24,658 bases of DNA from CAIXDN01 sp964482085 (GCA_964482085.1 CAYZVS010000012.1:1-24658), one strand, 5' to 3'. Shown: positions 1-8,624, counted from the stretch's first letter. A program made the numbers and translations. Notes: a model not told the origin generated them from the letters alone.

Positions 1-1041
1 GGCGTCGCGACGCCACCATTCTCAGCCAACACCTTGCCACCTATCGCAGAAAATACAGCTAGCCAGGATAAGGTTATCTCCGTGAGCCGTGAACGATACG
101 CTGAACCGCGCCCGATTATCGAGGAAAAAGTACTCAAATGGGCTGGTATGGAAACGGTTCCAGCCGGCGGTACTCTTACGGCGGGAGTCTTACCTATGGC
201 CGAGGTTACGGACATGGGTCCTTTGGGAACAGCACCAACGATTGAATATCCAAAGATCATGACCGAGGAAGAGCAGGCAGCTGAAGCTGAAGATATTCCA
301 CCCGTAGCGCTTGCGGCACCTACCACAGCTCCCTTGCTACAAACAAGACAAGAAAGCGCTGAACTTGAGCAATCTGCGGATTCAACAGAGTACCTCACGA
401 TTCGGCCGGAGCGTCTGGCTGCAATTCAGGCGGCTATGCCCGCCGATCGTAAAAAACGACCGGCCTTTGCGCACACCTGTGATCGATGTGCAAAGAAATT
501 TGAGCTCGCGATTCAGCTCGATACTTCACGTCCAGTTTATTGTGCAGAATGTCGGCCAATCATTGCGGAAGAACGCAAAAACAAATCAAGTGGTTTTAAA
601 ACAGCTAAACGAGAGACGCCTCCTCCAGAAAGCTTGGTAGAAGCGGACAGTAATGAATCAAGCTTTGCTCCGCAGAGCGTTGCTCCTAATCGCCCACGTG
701 TCGTTCCAGAAACAGCTACTGTGCCCGCCAGAATTCAGGTAGTCTCATCGTCGCAAGATGAAGATGAAGATCTTTTGTCAGAAATCCTCAAGTCCAAAGG
801 TGGAAGTGTCGATATGCATAAGCAGTCACTAGAGAAAAAAGCCGGAACCATTCCACAGCGACCAATGTCGACAGTCGCGCCTGTATCTTCTGATCCAGAG
901 AAAAAGAAACGTCGTCGTAGGCACAGTAAAGGCACAGGAGGAAATGAAGGAATCGCCAGCATGAATACAGCGATGCCAACGCCGAAGCCTTCACCGTCTC
1001 GAACAATTGCCCCAGGAGAACGTATCTCATTTGATGCGTAG
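1..1041 (+). CDS. CxxC-x17-CxxC zinc-ribbon protein, 5'-truncated; possible tail of a TraD/VirD4-like ATPase
   Basis: The frame is open to the window edge, so the gene most likely begins upstream; a TTG at 34 is the only nearby internal start and is unconvincing. The visible part is about 346 residues, mostly low-complexity Pro/Ala/Glu/Ser sequence, with one compact element: CDRC (478-489), exactly 17 residues, then CAEC (541-552), a CxxC-x17-CxxC putative zinc-binding motif. A basic stretch (KKKRRRR) lies near the C-terminus, which ends GERISFDA. The opening (PPFSANTLPP, then VISVSRERYAEPR) resembles, from memory, the tail following the ATPase domain of TraD/VirD4-type or DUF87 proteins in Patescibacteria; this is inference because no ATPase motif is in the window. 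The alternative is a stand-alone disordered zinc protein. It ends 12 bases before uppP, so the two may be co-transcribed. Confidence 0.6.
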   Translation, partial: GVATPPFSANTLPPIAENTASQDKVISVSRERYAEPRPIIEEKVLKWAGMETVPAGGTLTAGVLPMAEVTDMGPLGTAPTIEYPKIMTEEEQAAEAEDIPPVALAAPTTAPLLQTRQESAELEQSADSTEYLTIRPERLAAIQAAMPADRKKRPAFAHTCDRCAKKFELAIQLDTSRPVYCAECRPIIAEERKNKSSGFKTAKRETPPPESLVEADSNESSFAPQSVAPNRPRVVPETATVPARIQVVSSSQDEDEDLLSEILKSKGGSVDMHKQSLEKKAGTIPQRPMSTVAPVSSDPEKKKRRRRHSKGTGGNEGIASMNTAMPTPKPSPSRTIAPGERISFDA

Positions 1042-1053
1042 TTTTCTGCTCCT

Positions 1054-1833
1054 ATGAATATTGCTTTTGATATTTTACGTGGATTCGTGCTCGGTGCCGT
1101 GCAGGGTCTCGCGGAATTTTTTCCTGTCTCTTCAAGCGGTCATTTGATTTTGGTGCCTGTACTTTTACACTGGCCTGACCAAGGCTTAGCGTTTGATACC
1201 GTATTGCATCTTGGAACTCTGGTAGCCTTGCTATGGTTTTTTCGCCAAGATATTTTAGGACTTATTCAGCGTAAGTCCTGGAGTTTTTTGATCAAAGTCG
1301 CCGTTGCGACACTACCGGCCCTCTTGATCGCTTATTTTGCAAACGATTGGGTTGAGGCAAATGTACGTCAAGGTTGGATTGTGGCTTTTGATCTAGCGCT
1401 TTTTGGCCTAGTCCTTTTTGGTGCGGATCGATGGAGCGAGAAACAAAAGGGTCGCCTTGATGCCTATGAATCTGTATCGTGGAAACAGGCGCTCATCGTG
1501 GGATTTGCTCAACCGTTGGCTCTGTTCCCTGGAACGAGCCGTTCTGNNNNNNNNNNACTTCTTTCTGGCCTCACGCGACAAGCGGCTGCTCGCTTCTCAT
1601 TTTTTCTCTCGATTCCGATCACCGCTCTCGCTGGTCTGCATGGTTTGCTCAAAGTTTCTTCACAAGGAGTTGCCTCCGATCAGGCGCTTGCGCTCGCAGT
1701 CGGTTTTCTCTCGGCTCTCGGTTTTGGTATCTTTGCCATCCGTTTCCTTTTATCCTATGTCGCCAAGCATCGCTATGACGGGTTTGTCATCTACCGTTTG
1801 GTCCTAGCACTCGTGGTTTTGGCCCTCGCTTAG
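1054..1833 (+). CDS. uppP: undecaprenyl-diphosphatase UppP (BacA family), interrupted by an assembly gap
   Basis: Integral membrane phosphatase that dephosphorylates undecaprenyl diphosphate to recycle the lipid carrier for peptidoglycan and surface glycans. The N-terminal signature QGLAEFFPVSSSGHL contains the (E/Q)xxxE motif and conserved His. The second signature, PGTSRS, is visible just before ten N bases (1547-1556) that mask the rest of the PGxSRSxxT motif. Several hydrophobic membrane segments and the ARFSFFLSIP stretch fit the family, and the roughly 260-residue length is close to normal. The frame is kept across the gap, but family spacing between SRS and the following LL-GL is about three residues longer than shown, so the N run probably understates the true gap. 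The start ATG is preceded by T; no Shine-Dalgarno sequence is seen. Confidence 0.95.
   Translation: MNIAFDILRGFVLGAVQGLAEFFPVSSSGHLILVPVLLHWPDQGLAFDTVLHLGTLVALLWFFRQDILGLIQRKSWSFLIKVAVATLPALLIAYFANDWVEANVRQGWIVAFDLALFGLVLFGADRWSEKQKGRLDAYESVSWKQALIVGFAQPLALFPGTSRSXXXXLLSGLTRQAAARFSFFLSIPITALAGLHGLLKVSSQGVASDQALALAVGFLSALGFGIFAIRFLLSYVAKHRYDGFVIYRLVLALVVLALA
1547..1556. other. assembly gap (10 N)
   Basis: Ten unresolved bases inside uppP directly after the SRS codons of the catalytic PGxSRS motif. A round number of N is typical of a scaffolding placeholder, so the length should not be trusted. Confidence 0.98.
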
Positions 1834-1851
1834 CCTTTTTGAAAAATAAAT

Positions 1852-1881
1852 TTTCATAAAACTGAAAACACATGTTATTGT
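1852..1881 (+). promoter_or_regulatory. putative sigma70 promoter of the D,D-carboxypeptidase gene
   Basis: An extended -10 (TG at 1873-1874, TATTGT at 1876-1881) is preceded at 18 bp by a weak -35 (TTTCAT, 1852-1857). The predicted transcription start near 1888 is only a few bases before the ATG at 1891, so the mRNA would be leaderless or nearly so. The 57-base gap after uppP is one of the few real intergenic spaces here and is AT-rich. Confidence 0.5.
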
Positions 1882-1890
1882 AGAAAAGTA

Positions 1891-2988
1891 ATGAACATCA
1901 AACGCCTTCTCGCGATTTCCGCGTTAATCACCCTGTCTAGTTTGGGAGGATCTATCGCGCTTGCCGCAGGACCATACGTTCCAAAAGCCAATGAATTTGC
2001 CTCGGCTGTTGTTATGCGTCCTGATGGAAAGGTTTTGTATGGCTACAAACAAGAAGCGCCTCATACGGCAGCGAGCTTGAGTAAGCTTGTGATGGCGCTT
2101 GTCATGCTTGATCGCAATTGGAATTGGGGAACGATCGTCAAAATGGCGGCAGCCGATGAGGTGGGAGGAGGTCGATTGCGTGTTGCAGTAGGAGCAAAGA
2201 TTGTTTTAGCTGACCTGTGGCAATCGGCTATCGGTTCAAGCGCCAATAATGCAGCGATGGCAATGGCTCGACTCGCAGGACCAGGCGTACCAGCCTTTGT
2301 CCAAAAAATGAATACAAAAGTAAAGTCGATCGGTGCCAAGTCTTCTCTGTTTTACGACCCTGCAGGGATGAATGCAAAAAATACAACGACGGCTTACGAC
2401 ATGGCGCTCATTGCTCGAGCGGCCTTCAAGCAATCCAAGGTTATTAGCGCATCCCAGAGCGGTACATACACGTTCACGCTAGCTGGAACCACGCTTACAC
2501 ATACGATTAAAAATACCAACGCACGCTTACTAGCTGATCCGGACGTGTATCTTACTGGAGGAAAAACCGGTTACTTGCCGGAATCGATGTTCAATTACGC
2601 CGCGCAAATGAGTCCACTTTTGGAAGATGGGAAAAGTGGCGAGAAGAAAAAAGACGTAGTCGTAGTTGTTCTCGGATCAAACAGCACCCAAGGTGCCATG
2701 GACTCAGCCAAGCGTCTGGCAGAATGGGCATGGTCTGACGACGACAACTTTAAGTCGAGTAACTATCCGATCCCAACAAAGTCTCTTTACTACGGAATAA
2801 CAAATGATGAAGTCCGCTGGGTGCAAGAAGCGCTTGATGTTGAGCCAAAAAGTGGCTTCTTTGGTCCACTGACAAGGTTAGCTGTTCAGAGGTTTCAGGT
2901 AGCCCAAGGTATTGCCAAATCTGGAAATTCGGGGTATGGAGTGGTCGGACCGGCAACGCGCGCCAAGTTACTCGAGCTTGCGCCCTAG
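1891..2988 (+). CDS. D-alanyl-D-alanine carboxypeptidase (peptidase S11) with C-terminal peptidoglycan-binding domain
   Basis: Exported serine peptidase of the DacA/PBP5 family that trims the terminal D-Ala from peptidoglycan stem peptides. A signal peptide spans about residues 1-26 (KR followed by a hydrophobic core, ending ALAAG). The three penicillin-binding motifs are in order: SLSK (62-65, nucleophile Ser62), SAN (117-119) and KTG (225-227). After the catalytic domain, residues about 303-365 form a PG_binding_1-type domain (VRWVQEAL, then GPLTRLAVQRFQ, then GPATRAKL), replacing the PBP5 C-terminal domain and likely anchoring the enzyme to the wall. At 365 residues it is compact. It follows uppP and precedes rlmN by 11 bases. 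No SD sequence is present; the start is supported by the signal peptide and the nearby promoter. Confidence 0.93.
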   Translation: MNIKRLLAISALITLSSLGGSIALAAGPYVPKANEFASAVVMRPDGKVLYGYKQEAPHTAASLSKLVMALVMLDRNWNWGTIVKMAAADEVGGGRLRVAVGAKIVLADLWQSAIGSSANNAAMAMARLAGPGVPAFVQKMNTKVKSIGAKSSLFYDPAGMNAKNTTTAYDMALIARAAFKQSKVISASQSGTYTFTLAGTTLTHTIKNTNARLLADPDVYLTGGKTGYLPESMFNYAAQMSPLLEDGKSGEKKKDVVVVVLGSNSTQGAMDSAKRLAEWAWSDDDNFKSSNYPIPTKSLYYGITNDEVRWVQEALDVEPKSGFFGPLTRLAVQRFQVAQGIAKSGNSGYGVVGPATRAKLLELAP

Positions 2989-2999
2989 CCAAAGGCATT

Positions 3000-4073
3000 A
3001 TGGATATCAAAGCTTTGAAAGCGCTACTCGCGGAACGCGGGGAGCCAGACTATCGCTTGGCCCAGGCCAAGCGTGCCTTTTTTATTGATCTTGGCGATGA
3101 TTGGGACTCTGTCTCGACCTACGGTAAACCTTTGCGTGATGCCTGCCGTGAAGCGGTACCCTGGAATGTTCTAAAGGAGGTAAAAACGATCGTTTCCCCA
3201 AAAGGGGAAACTATTAAGACCTTGTTTGAATGTGCCGACGGTCAAAAGATCGAGGCCGTGCTCATGAAGCATGACGACGGTCGCAATACCGTTTGCGCCT
3301 CTTCCCAGGTTGGTTGCGCCATGGCCTGCGCCTTTTGTGCCACCGGCACTATGGGTCTCAAGCGCAATCTTTCGATTGCAGAAATCACAGAGCAAGTTAT
3401 TTATTTCTCGCGTTGGCTTAAACCAAAAGGGGAGTATGTCACCAACTTGGTGATGATGGGCATGGGCGAACCATTTCATAATTACGAAAATGTGATCGGA
3501 GCGCTCAAACAGCTGAATGATAAGGACGGGCTGGGTCTCGGAGCACGACACATGAGTATCTCAACCTGCGGTATCGTGCCCGGAATTCTCAAACTTGCTG
3601 ACGAGCCATTGCAAGTAAATCTCGCGATCTCCATCCACGCCGGCACCGATGAAGTACGCGATAAATTCATGCCCGTAAACAAGGCATACCCGCTCGCCAA
3701 ATTGATGGATGCGGTACATATCTACATGGCCAAGACCAATCGAAAAGTAATGTTTGAATACCTGCTCCTTAAAGGAATCAACGATCGCAAACAGGATGCA
3801 AATGCACTCGCACGTCTTCTTGCGCATGATCACCGTCTCTCGCATGTAAATGTCATCAAGTACCATCCAACAGAGGCCTTTGATGCTACCTCTCGCGAAT
3901 ATCGCGTAGCTTTTGTAGAATGGCTGGAAGAACGCGGTATCTCGGCAACGCATCGTGTGACCTTTGGAGAAGACATTGATGCGGCTTGTGGACAGTTGGC
4001 GGTTCAGGAAGAAAACGGTCTGATCAAGCAAGGTCTCGAGGCTGTACGCGCCAAACGCGTCCGCCAAGCATGA
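3000..4073 (+). CDS. rlmN: 23S rRNA (adenine-2503-C2)/tRNA methyltransferase RlmN
   Basis: Radical SAM enzyme that methylates C2 of A2503 in 23S rRNA and, in some bacteria, A37 of tRNAs. The iron-sulfur motif CxxxCxxC is at C106-C110-C113 (CAMACAFC). The two cysteines of the RlmN mechanism are both visible: C99 in TVCASSQVGC and C330 in DIDAACGQLA, equivalent to E. coli C118 and C355. MMGMGEP and NLAISIHA further identify the family. The 357-residue length is near normal with a short N-terminal accessory domain. An AAAGG at 2991-2995 is a partial SD with short spacing, one of the few in the window. Its TGA overlaps the next gene's ATG (ATGA). Confidence 0.97.
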   Translation: MDIKALKALLAERGEPDYRLAQAKRAFFIDLGDDWDSVSTYGKPLRDACREAVPWNVLKEVKTIVSPKGETIKTLFECADGQKIEAVLMKHDDGRNTVCASSQVGCAMACAFCATGTMGLKRNLSIAEITEQVIYFSRWLKPKGEYVTNLVMMGMGEPFHNYENVIGALKQLNDKDGLGLGARHMSISTCGIVPGILKLADEPLQVNLAISIHAGTDEVRDKFMPVNKAYPLAKLMDAVHIYMAKTNRKVMFEYLLLKGINDRKQDANALARLLAHDHRLSHVNVIKYHPTEAFDATSREYRVAFVEWLEERGISATHRVTFGEDIDAACGQLAVQEENGLIKQGLEAVRAKRVRQA

Positions 4074-4966
4074 AACGAACACTCCTTGTCATTCTAAGCA
4101 TGGTAGCGGCCGTGGGGGCTGGTTTTTTCTGCATGCACATGGTCTATGCCGCTTATGAGACCCCTATCTTTGATGGCTGGGTCTTAAAGCTGAGTCCGGA
4201 CAGTACCCTGGAAGAGTATATTAATGTTCCACAACGTGAAGAGATAGAGATCCCATCTCGCGCAAAACGTGCAGACGGTTCTGTCGTCGTTCCGATACTC
4301 ATGTATCACCATGTCCGAGTCATACAGCCATGGCACAACGGAAAAGAACGGCTCTACACGGTGACACCCGATGTATTTGAACAACAGATGGAAGCGATTG
4401 CTGATGCCGGTTACGACACAATCACTCCCGATGATTTGGCTAAAGCTCTAGAGAATCCGGATTATCCGCTCCCTCCCAAACCAATCCTTCTTACATTCGA
4501 TGACGGGCATCGGGAGCATTACACGATTGTGTACCCGATACTCAAACACCTCAACTTAAAAGCGACGTATTTTATTATCACATTGTCCAATAAGCTGAAA
4601 GGATACATGAATGATGAAATGATCCGTGAAGTATCGGATTCCGGACTGATCACCATTGGTTCGCATACGCGTCGTCATGCGGCGCTTACGCGTCTTGGTG
4701 CTGAAGCTCGTAAAGATGAGATCGGAGGATCCAAGCAGGATTTGGAGTCGTTGCTAGGAAAGGCTATAACGAGCATCGCCTATCCCTACGGATATCAAAA
4801 TGCTGCCATTCAAAAAGAAGCAGAATCCATGGGATATTTACTCGGTTTAGGTATTGGACCGGGCTCCGTACACGCAAAAGATAATCGATATAATCTTCGC
4901 CGTATTCAAATCAATCAAACGACCAACGTTGTCAAAGCCATTGAAAAGTTCTCGAATGCTAAATAA
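4070..4966 (+). CDS. exported polysaccharide deacetylase (NodB homology domain)
   Basis: Predicted metal-dependent N- or O-deacetylase acting on cell-envelope polysaccharide. An N-terminal signal or membrane anchor (about 1-28) is followed by VPILMYHHV (about 74-82), typical of exported members. NodB motifs are present: TFDDG (142-146), SHTRRH (198-203, metal-binding histidines) and AYPYG (237-241) in place of RxPY. The length is 298 residues from this ATG, which overlaps the rlmN stop as ATGA; an in-frame upstream extension inside rlmN is rejected because it would push the signal peptide away from the N-terminus. The end overlaps mnmA by 11 bases, so rlmN, this gene, mnmA and the next gene form a translationally coupled run. 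The substrate is unknown; peptidoglycan or an exopolysaccharide is plausible. Confidence 0.88.
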   Translation: MKRTLLVILSMVAAVGAGFFCMHMVYAAYETPIFDGWVLKLSPDSTLEEYINVPQREEIEIPSRAKRADGSVVVPILMYHHVRVIQPWHNGKERLYTVTPDVFEQQMEAIADAGYDTITPDDLAKALENPDYPLPPKPILLTFDDGHREHYTIVYPILKHLNLKATYFIITLSNKLKGYMNDEMIREVSDSGLITIGSHTRRHAALTRLGAEARKDEIGGSKQDLESLLGKAITSIAYPYGYQNAAIQKEAESMGYLLGLGIGPGSVHAKDNRYNLRRIQINQTTNVVKAIEKFSNAK

Positions 4967-6053
4967 TCCATTTGCACAAGTAAAGAAAGGGAAAATCCTC
5001 GTTGGTATGTCCGGCGGGGTAGATTCTAGTGTGGCAGCCGCGCTCCTTGTCGAGCAGGGTTATGACGTAACGGGCGGCTTTATCAAGAACTGGTCCGACT
5101 CTAAAGACCTATGGACAGGGGAGTGTGAATGGCGCGGTGAGCGTAGGGATGCATTACGTGTCGCGGCCCGTCTGGGTATCCCGCTCCTAACCTTTGATTT
5201 TGAAGAAGAATATCGTAAGCGCGTTCTTGACCGCATGTTTGCTGAGTATCGAGAAGGCGTAACGCCAAATCCAGACGTCTTGTGTAATGAAGAAATCAAA
5301 TTTGGTTTATTTTTTGAAACAGCGATTAAGCTCGGATTCGACGGGATCGCCACCGGCCACTATGCGCGCGTTCGTCACGACGGCGATAAACATCAGCTTC
5401 TTGTTGCCGCAGATCTCGCCAAAGATCAATCCTATTTCCTACATCGCATCTCGCGTGAATCATTATCGCGCAGCTATTTTCCGATTGGGGATTTTCTTAA
5501 AAAAGATGTTCGACGCATGGCGGAAGATCATGATCTTCCCGTAGCCTCCAAACCAGACTCCCAAGGCATTTGTTTTGTAGGGAAGCTCGATTTTCACGAG
5601 TTTCTTCGATTGCGGAATGCGCCCATGCCGGGTGAAATCGTGACGCAGGATGGAAAGGTGGTCGGCGCGCATGACGGTCTCGACGGTTACACGATTGGCC
5701 AACGTCACGGCATCCATGTCTCCAAAGATGGAAAAGCTTGGTATGTCGCTGATAAGAATCGTGAAAAAAACCAACTCATCATTGTTCCGGATCGCGAGGA
5801 CCCGTTACTGTATTCCAAATCGGCCCGTGTTGAAAATGTTCACTGGCTGAATCAAGCGCCGCAAGACGGCCGTCTCGATGTTGTTATCCGGTATCACTCG
5901 GATCGTGTACCCAGCAAACTCGTGGGTGAACGGCTTGAGTTTGAAAAACCCGTCTGGGCGATGGCGCCAGGCCAGTCCGCAGTCTTCTACCGAGGTGAAG
6001 AATGCCTTGGAGGTGGATTTCTTGCCGAGGACAAGCTAGACTCGGTCGAATGA
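4956..6053 (+). CDS. mnmA: tRNA-specific 2-thiouridylase MnmA
   Basis: Adds sulfur at position 2 of the wobble uridine (U34) of tRNAs for Lys, Glu and Gln. The PP-loop ATP-binding motif SGGVDSS is at 19-25. The two catalytic cysteines are C110 in NPDVLCN and C206 in DSQGICF, and ATGHYARV and TIGQRHG are further family motifs. The 365-residue length is standard. The chosen ATG sits inside the last codons of the deacetylase and is the last start before the PP-loop; a longer frame back to 4854 would add 34 residues outside the family and lies wholly inside the deacetylase gene. The TGA stop overlaps the next ATG. Confidence 0.96.
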   Translation: MLNNPFAQVKKGKILVGMSGGVDSSVAAALLVEQGYDVTGGFIKNWSDSKDLWTGECEWRGERRDALRVAARLGIPLLTFDFEEEYRKRVLDRMFAEYREGVTPNPDVLCNEEIKFGLFFETAIKLGFDGIATGHYARVRHDGDKHQLLVAADLAKDQSYFLHRISRESLSRSYFPIGDFLKKDVRRMAEDHDLPVASKPDSQGICFVGKLDFHEFLRLRNAPMPGEIVTQDGKVVGAHDGLDGYTIGQRHGIHVSKDGKAWYVADKNREKNQLIIVPDREDPLLYSKSARVENVHWLNQAPQDGRLDVVIRYHSDRVPSKLVGERLEFEKPVWAMAPGQSAVFYRGEECLGGGFLAEDKLDSVE

Positions 6054-6790
6054 AAAAAGCGCCAAAATTGGAGTGGATCTCTCTTGTTTACCTGCTCTTT
6101 TTTGTTCTGGCTGTCTTGTCTCCATCGATTCATACGAAAGATCGATTTGGACTTTCGGAAGAACGCTTGGAAGAATTTTCGATTTTTGCTTTTGGTATCG
6201 CCGGCCTTGCGACATTTGCCGCATATGAACGCATCATGGAGCGTCGCGAGAAAGAGCGCGAGGCCGTAGAAACCAGTTATGCCAGGGCCAAGCAAGAATT
6301 GATCGAGTCGTATGCGTATATCGGATCGGTAAATCGCAAAATTGAGTTATTAAAAAAAGTCGCGAACGAAACCTCACTTACCGTGGACCCGTCATCTAAG
6401 ATGTCTAAGGAGTTGTATACGGCAATCGCGATGAATGCCTGTGCCTCTGCTGGTGCTCTATCGGCAATGTTGCGTGTACTTTCCGTATCTAAGATGCGGA
6501 CAGAAGGAGAGTATGTCCATCACACAGGCAAAGAGCTTGTTTTCAAGATTCCAAATAAAGATTTAAGAGATTTGCATGAACATAAAAGCCTCCATGCCTT
6601 TATCCGCTCGGAAGACGGTAAAGAGATTCTCGTCGTACCCGCCGAGCATGGTGACGACATAAAAGCTTTTCTACTTCTTCATCTTGAAGAAGGCGATGAA
6701 AAGATCCAGGAAGTCGATATCTCGCTACTCAAGGTATTTGTGAACCAAGCCCAGATGTTAGCCCGCCAGTTTGCCAAAAACGCCGCTTAA
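6050..6790 (+). CDS. two-TM coiled-coil protein with a possible divergent GAF-like C-terminus (unknown function)
   Basis: I do not recognise this as a named family. Of 246 residues, two hydrophobic segments (about 8-26 and 43-60) would form an N-terminal membrane hairpin. A charged helical stretch (about 60-105, rich in E, R and K) is probably coiled coil. The last 50 residues (FLLLHLEEG, then LLKVFVNQAQMLARQ) resemble the final strand and helix of GAF domains (pattern LLxxxAxQAxxAxxxA), so a divergent GAF-type sensor or dimerisation domain is possible. No kinase, cyclase or other effector motif follows. The start is the ATG overlapping the mnmA stop (ATGA). It ends 16 bases before alaS, so it appears embedded in a tRNA-related operon. 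Confidence 0.75.
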   Translation: MKKAPKLEWISLVYLLFFVLAVLSPSIHTKDRFGLSEERLEEFSIFAFGIAGLATFAAYERIMERREKEREAVETSYARAKQELIESYAYIGSVNRKIELLKKVANETSLTVDPSSKMSKELYTAIAMNACASAGALSAMLRVLSVSKMRTEGEYVHHTGKELVFKIPNKDLRDLHEHKSLHAFIRSEDGKEILVVPAEHGDDIKAFLLLHLEEGDEKIQEVDISLLKVFVNQAQMLARQFAKNAA

Positions 6791-6806
6791 AGGCAGTCTA
6801 GTCGCT

Positions 6807-8624
6807 ATGACGACCAATCAAATCCGCCAGAAATTCCTGGATTTTTTCCGCGAGAAGGGCCATGTCATTATTCCTTCCGCTTCTGTCGTTCCAGAAAATG
6901 ACCCGACTGTTCTATTTACAACGGCCGGCATGCATCCACTCGTCCCATATCTTCAGGGTCAACCACATCCAGGCGGCAAACGTCTTGCCGACTCGCAAAA
7001 GTGTGTACGTACGGATGATATCGAGGAAGTTGGCGACAATCGCCACCTCACCTTTTTTGAAATGCTTGGCAATTGGTCGCTTGGGGATTATTTCAAACAA
7101 GAAGCCATTGCGTGGTCTTTCGAGTTCTTGACCGATAAAAACTGGCTTGGCATCGATCCTAAAAAGATCTTCGTCACCGTATTTGAAGGTGATACAGATG
7201 CTCCTCGTGATGATGAGTCGATTAGTATTTGGCAGTCGCTTTTTGAAACGGTCGGTATTGCGGCAGAGCTAGGTGATCGAATTCGGGCTTATCCCAAAAA
7301 GAAAAACTGGTGGGGTCCAGCTGGACAAACTGGTCCTTGTGGCCCAGACACAGAAATTTTTTACGACACGGGCAAAGCGCATGACATGGCTTTTGGCGAA
7401 ACCTGCCACCAGAATTGTGATTGTGGAAAGTTTGTAGAAATCTGGAACAACGTTTTCATGCAGTTCGATAAACAAGTAGACGGCACATTCGCCCCACTTA
7501 CCCAGAAGAACGTCGATACCGGCATGGGTCTCGAGCGTATTGTCGCCGTTATGCAGAATGTCGAGACGGTTTTTGAGACGGATGCATTCACGCCTGCGCT
7601 CGATAAAATCGCATCACTATCTGGGAAAACCTATTCCGGAAACGAGCGCGCATTTCGCATCATCGCCGACCATGTCCGCGCCGCAACGTTTATCATTGGC
7701 GATGAACGCGGCGTCGTTCCATCCAACGTGGGTCAGGGATATATCGTCCGTCGTCTGCTCCGCCGCGCGATCCGTGAAGGCCGTCGTCTCGGTATTCTGG
7801 ATGCCTTCACATACCTCATCGCAGAAGTTTATGTTGGAGAATACGGCGGCCACTACACTGAACTGACGCAAAACCTTCCAAAAATTATCGATGAGCTAAA
7901 GAAAGAAGAGGAGAAGTTCGGAAAAACACTTGAAAAGGGAATGAAAGAGTTGGAAAAGATGCTCACTAAGGGCTCGATTAGTGGTGAGGACGCATTTCTT
8001 CTGTTCTCATCGTATGGGTTTCCGCTCGAGCTCACAGAAGAGATTCTGCGTGAAAAAGGCCAATCCGTAGACCGAGACGTTTTTCAAGCTGAATTTAAAA
8101 AGCATCAAGAGCTTTCCCGCACCGCCTCCGCCGGAACCTTCAAAGGCGGCCTGGCCGATCATTCAGTGGAAACAACTCGTCTTCACACGGCAACGCACTT
8201 GCTTCATCAAGCTTTGCGCGCCGTTCTTGGCGACCATGTCGAACAAAAAGGTTCCAACATCACCGCCGAGCGCCTCCGCTTCGATTTTTCCCACGGACAA
8301 AAGGTGACGCCGGAAGAAATCAAAAAAGTAGAGGATTTGGTAAATGAAGCGATTCAAAAAGATTATCCCGTGCATTGTGAGCAGCTATCTGTCGACGACG
8401 CTAAAAAGAGGGGAGCTATCGGCTTATTTGAAGACAAGTACGCCCAGATGGGTGGCAAGATTAACGTGTACTTTGTCGGTAATGACGAGAAAGGGTTTTT
8501 CTCCAAAGAGATCTGCGGCGGACCTCATGTCGAGCATACGGGTGAGTTGGGAGCATTCAAGATCCAAAAAGAGGAGGCAGTTTCAGCCGGAGTTCGTCGC
8601 ATCAAGGCAACGATCACGGGTTGA
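6807..8624 (+). CDS. alaS: alanyl-tRNA synthetase, short form lacking the C-Ala domain
   Basis: Charges tRNA-Ala. The class II catalytic core starts at MTTNQIRQKFLDFFREKGH and includes GPCGPD (about 177-182). The editing domain keeps its zinc ligands HTATH (H460, H464) and CGGPH (C570, H574), so mischarged Ser/Gly-tRNA clearance should be retained. The protein stops at 605 residues, right after VSAGVRRIKATITG, where E. coli AlaRS (about 876) continues into the dimerising C-Ala domain. Such truncation is familiar in reduced lineages. C200, C204 and C206 (CHQNCDC) just before the FVEIWN stretch could bind a metal. The start was chosen at 6807 rather than an ATG at 6771 overlapping the previous gene, because the family N-terminus aligns there and the base before the ATG is T. 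The infA promoter overlaps the stop. Confidence 0.97.
   Translation: MTTNQIRQKFLDFFREKGHVIIPSASVVPENDPTVLFTTAGMHPLVPYLQGQPHPGGKRLADSQKCVRTDDIEEVGDNRHLTFFEMLGNWSLGDYFKQEAIAWSFEFLTDKNWLGIDPKKIFVTVFEGDTDAPRDDESISIWQSLFETVGIAAELGDRIRAYPKKKNWWGPAGQTGPCGPDTEIFYDTGKAHDMAFGETCHQNCDCGKFVEIWNNVFMQFDKQVDGTFAPLTQKNVDTGMGLERIVAVMQNVETVFETDAFTPALDKIASLSGKTYSGNERAFRIIADHVRAATFIIGDERGVVPSNVGQGYIVRRLLRRAIREGRRLGILDAFTYLIAEVYVGEYGGHYTELTQNLPKIIDELKKEEEKFGKTLEKGMKELEKMLTKGSISGEDAFLLFSSYGFPLELTEEILREKGQSVDRDVFQAEFKKHQELSRTASAGTFKGGLADHSVETTRLHTATHLLHQALRAVLGDHVEQKGSNITAERLRFDFSHGQKVTPEEIKKVEDLVNEAIQKDYPVHCEQLSVDDAKKRGAIGLFEDKYAQMGGKINVYFVGNDEKGFFSKEICGGPHVEHTGELGAFKIQKEEAVSAGVRRIKATITG

Noticed and set aside
1834..1890. 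GAAAA/TTTTC inverted repeat after uppP as a terminator
   Set aside because: Five A-T rich pairs, no GC stem and no U tract; more likely part of the AT-rich promoter region.
3561..4082. Minus-strand frame of 173 codons opposite rlmN
   Set aside because: Fully antisense to the conserved radical SAM gene, with no supporting motif.
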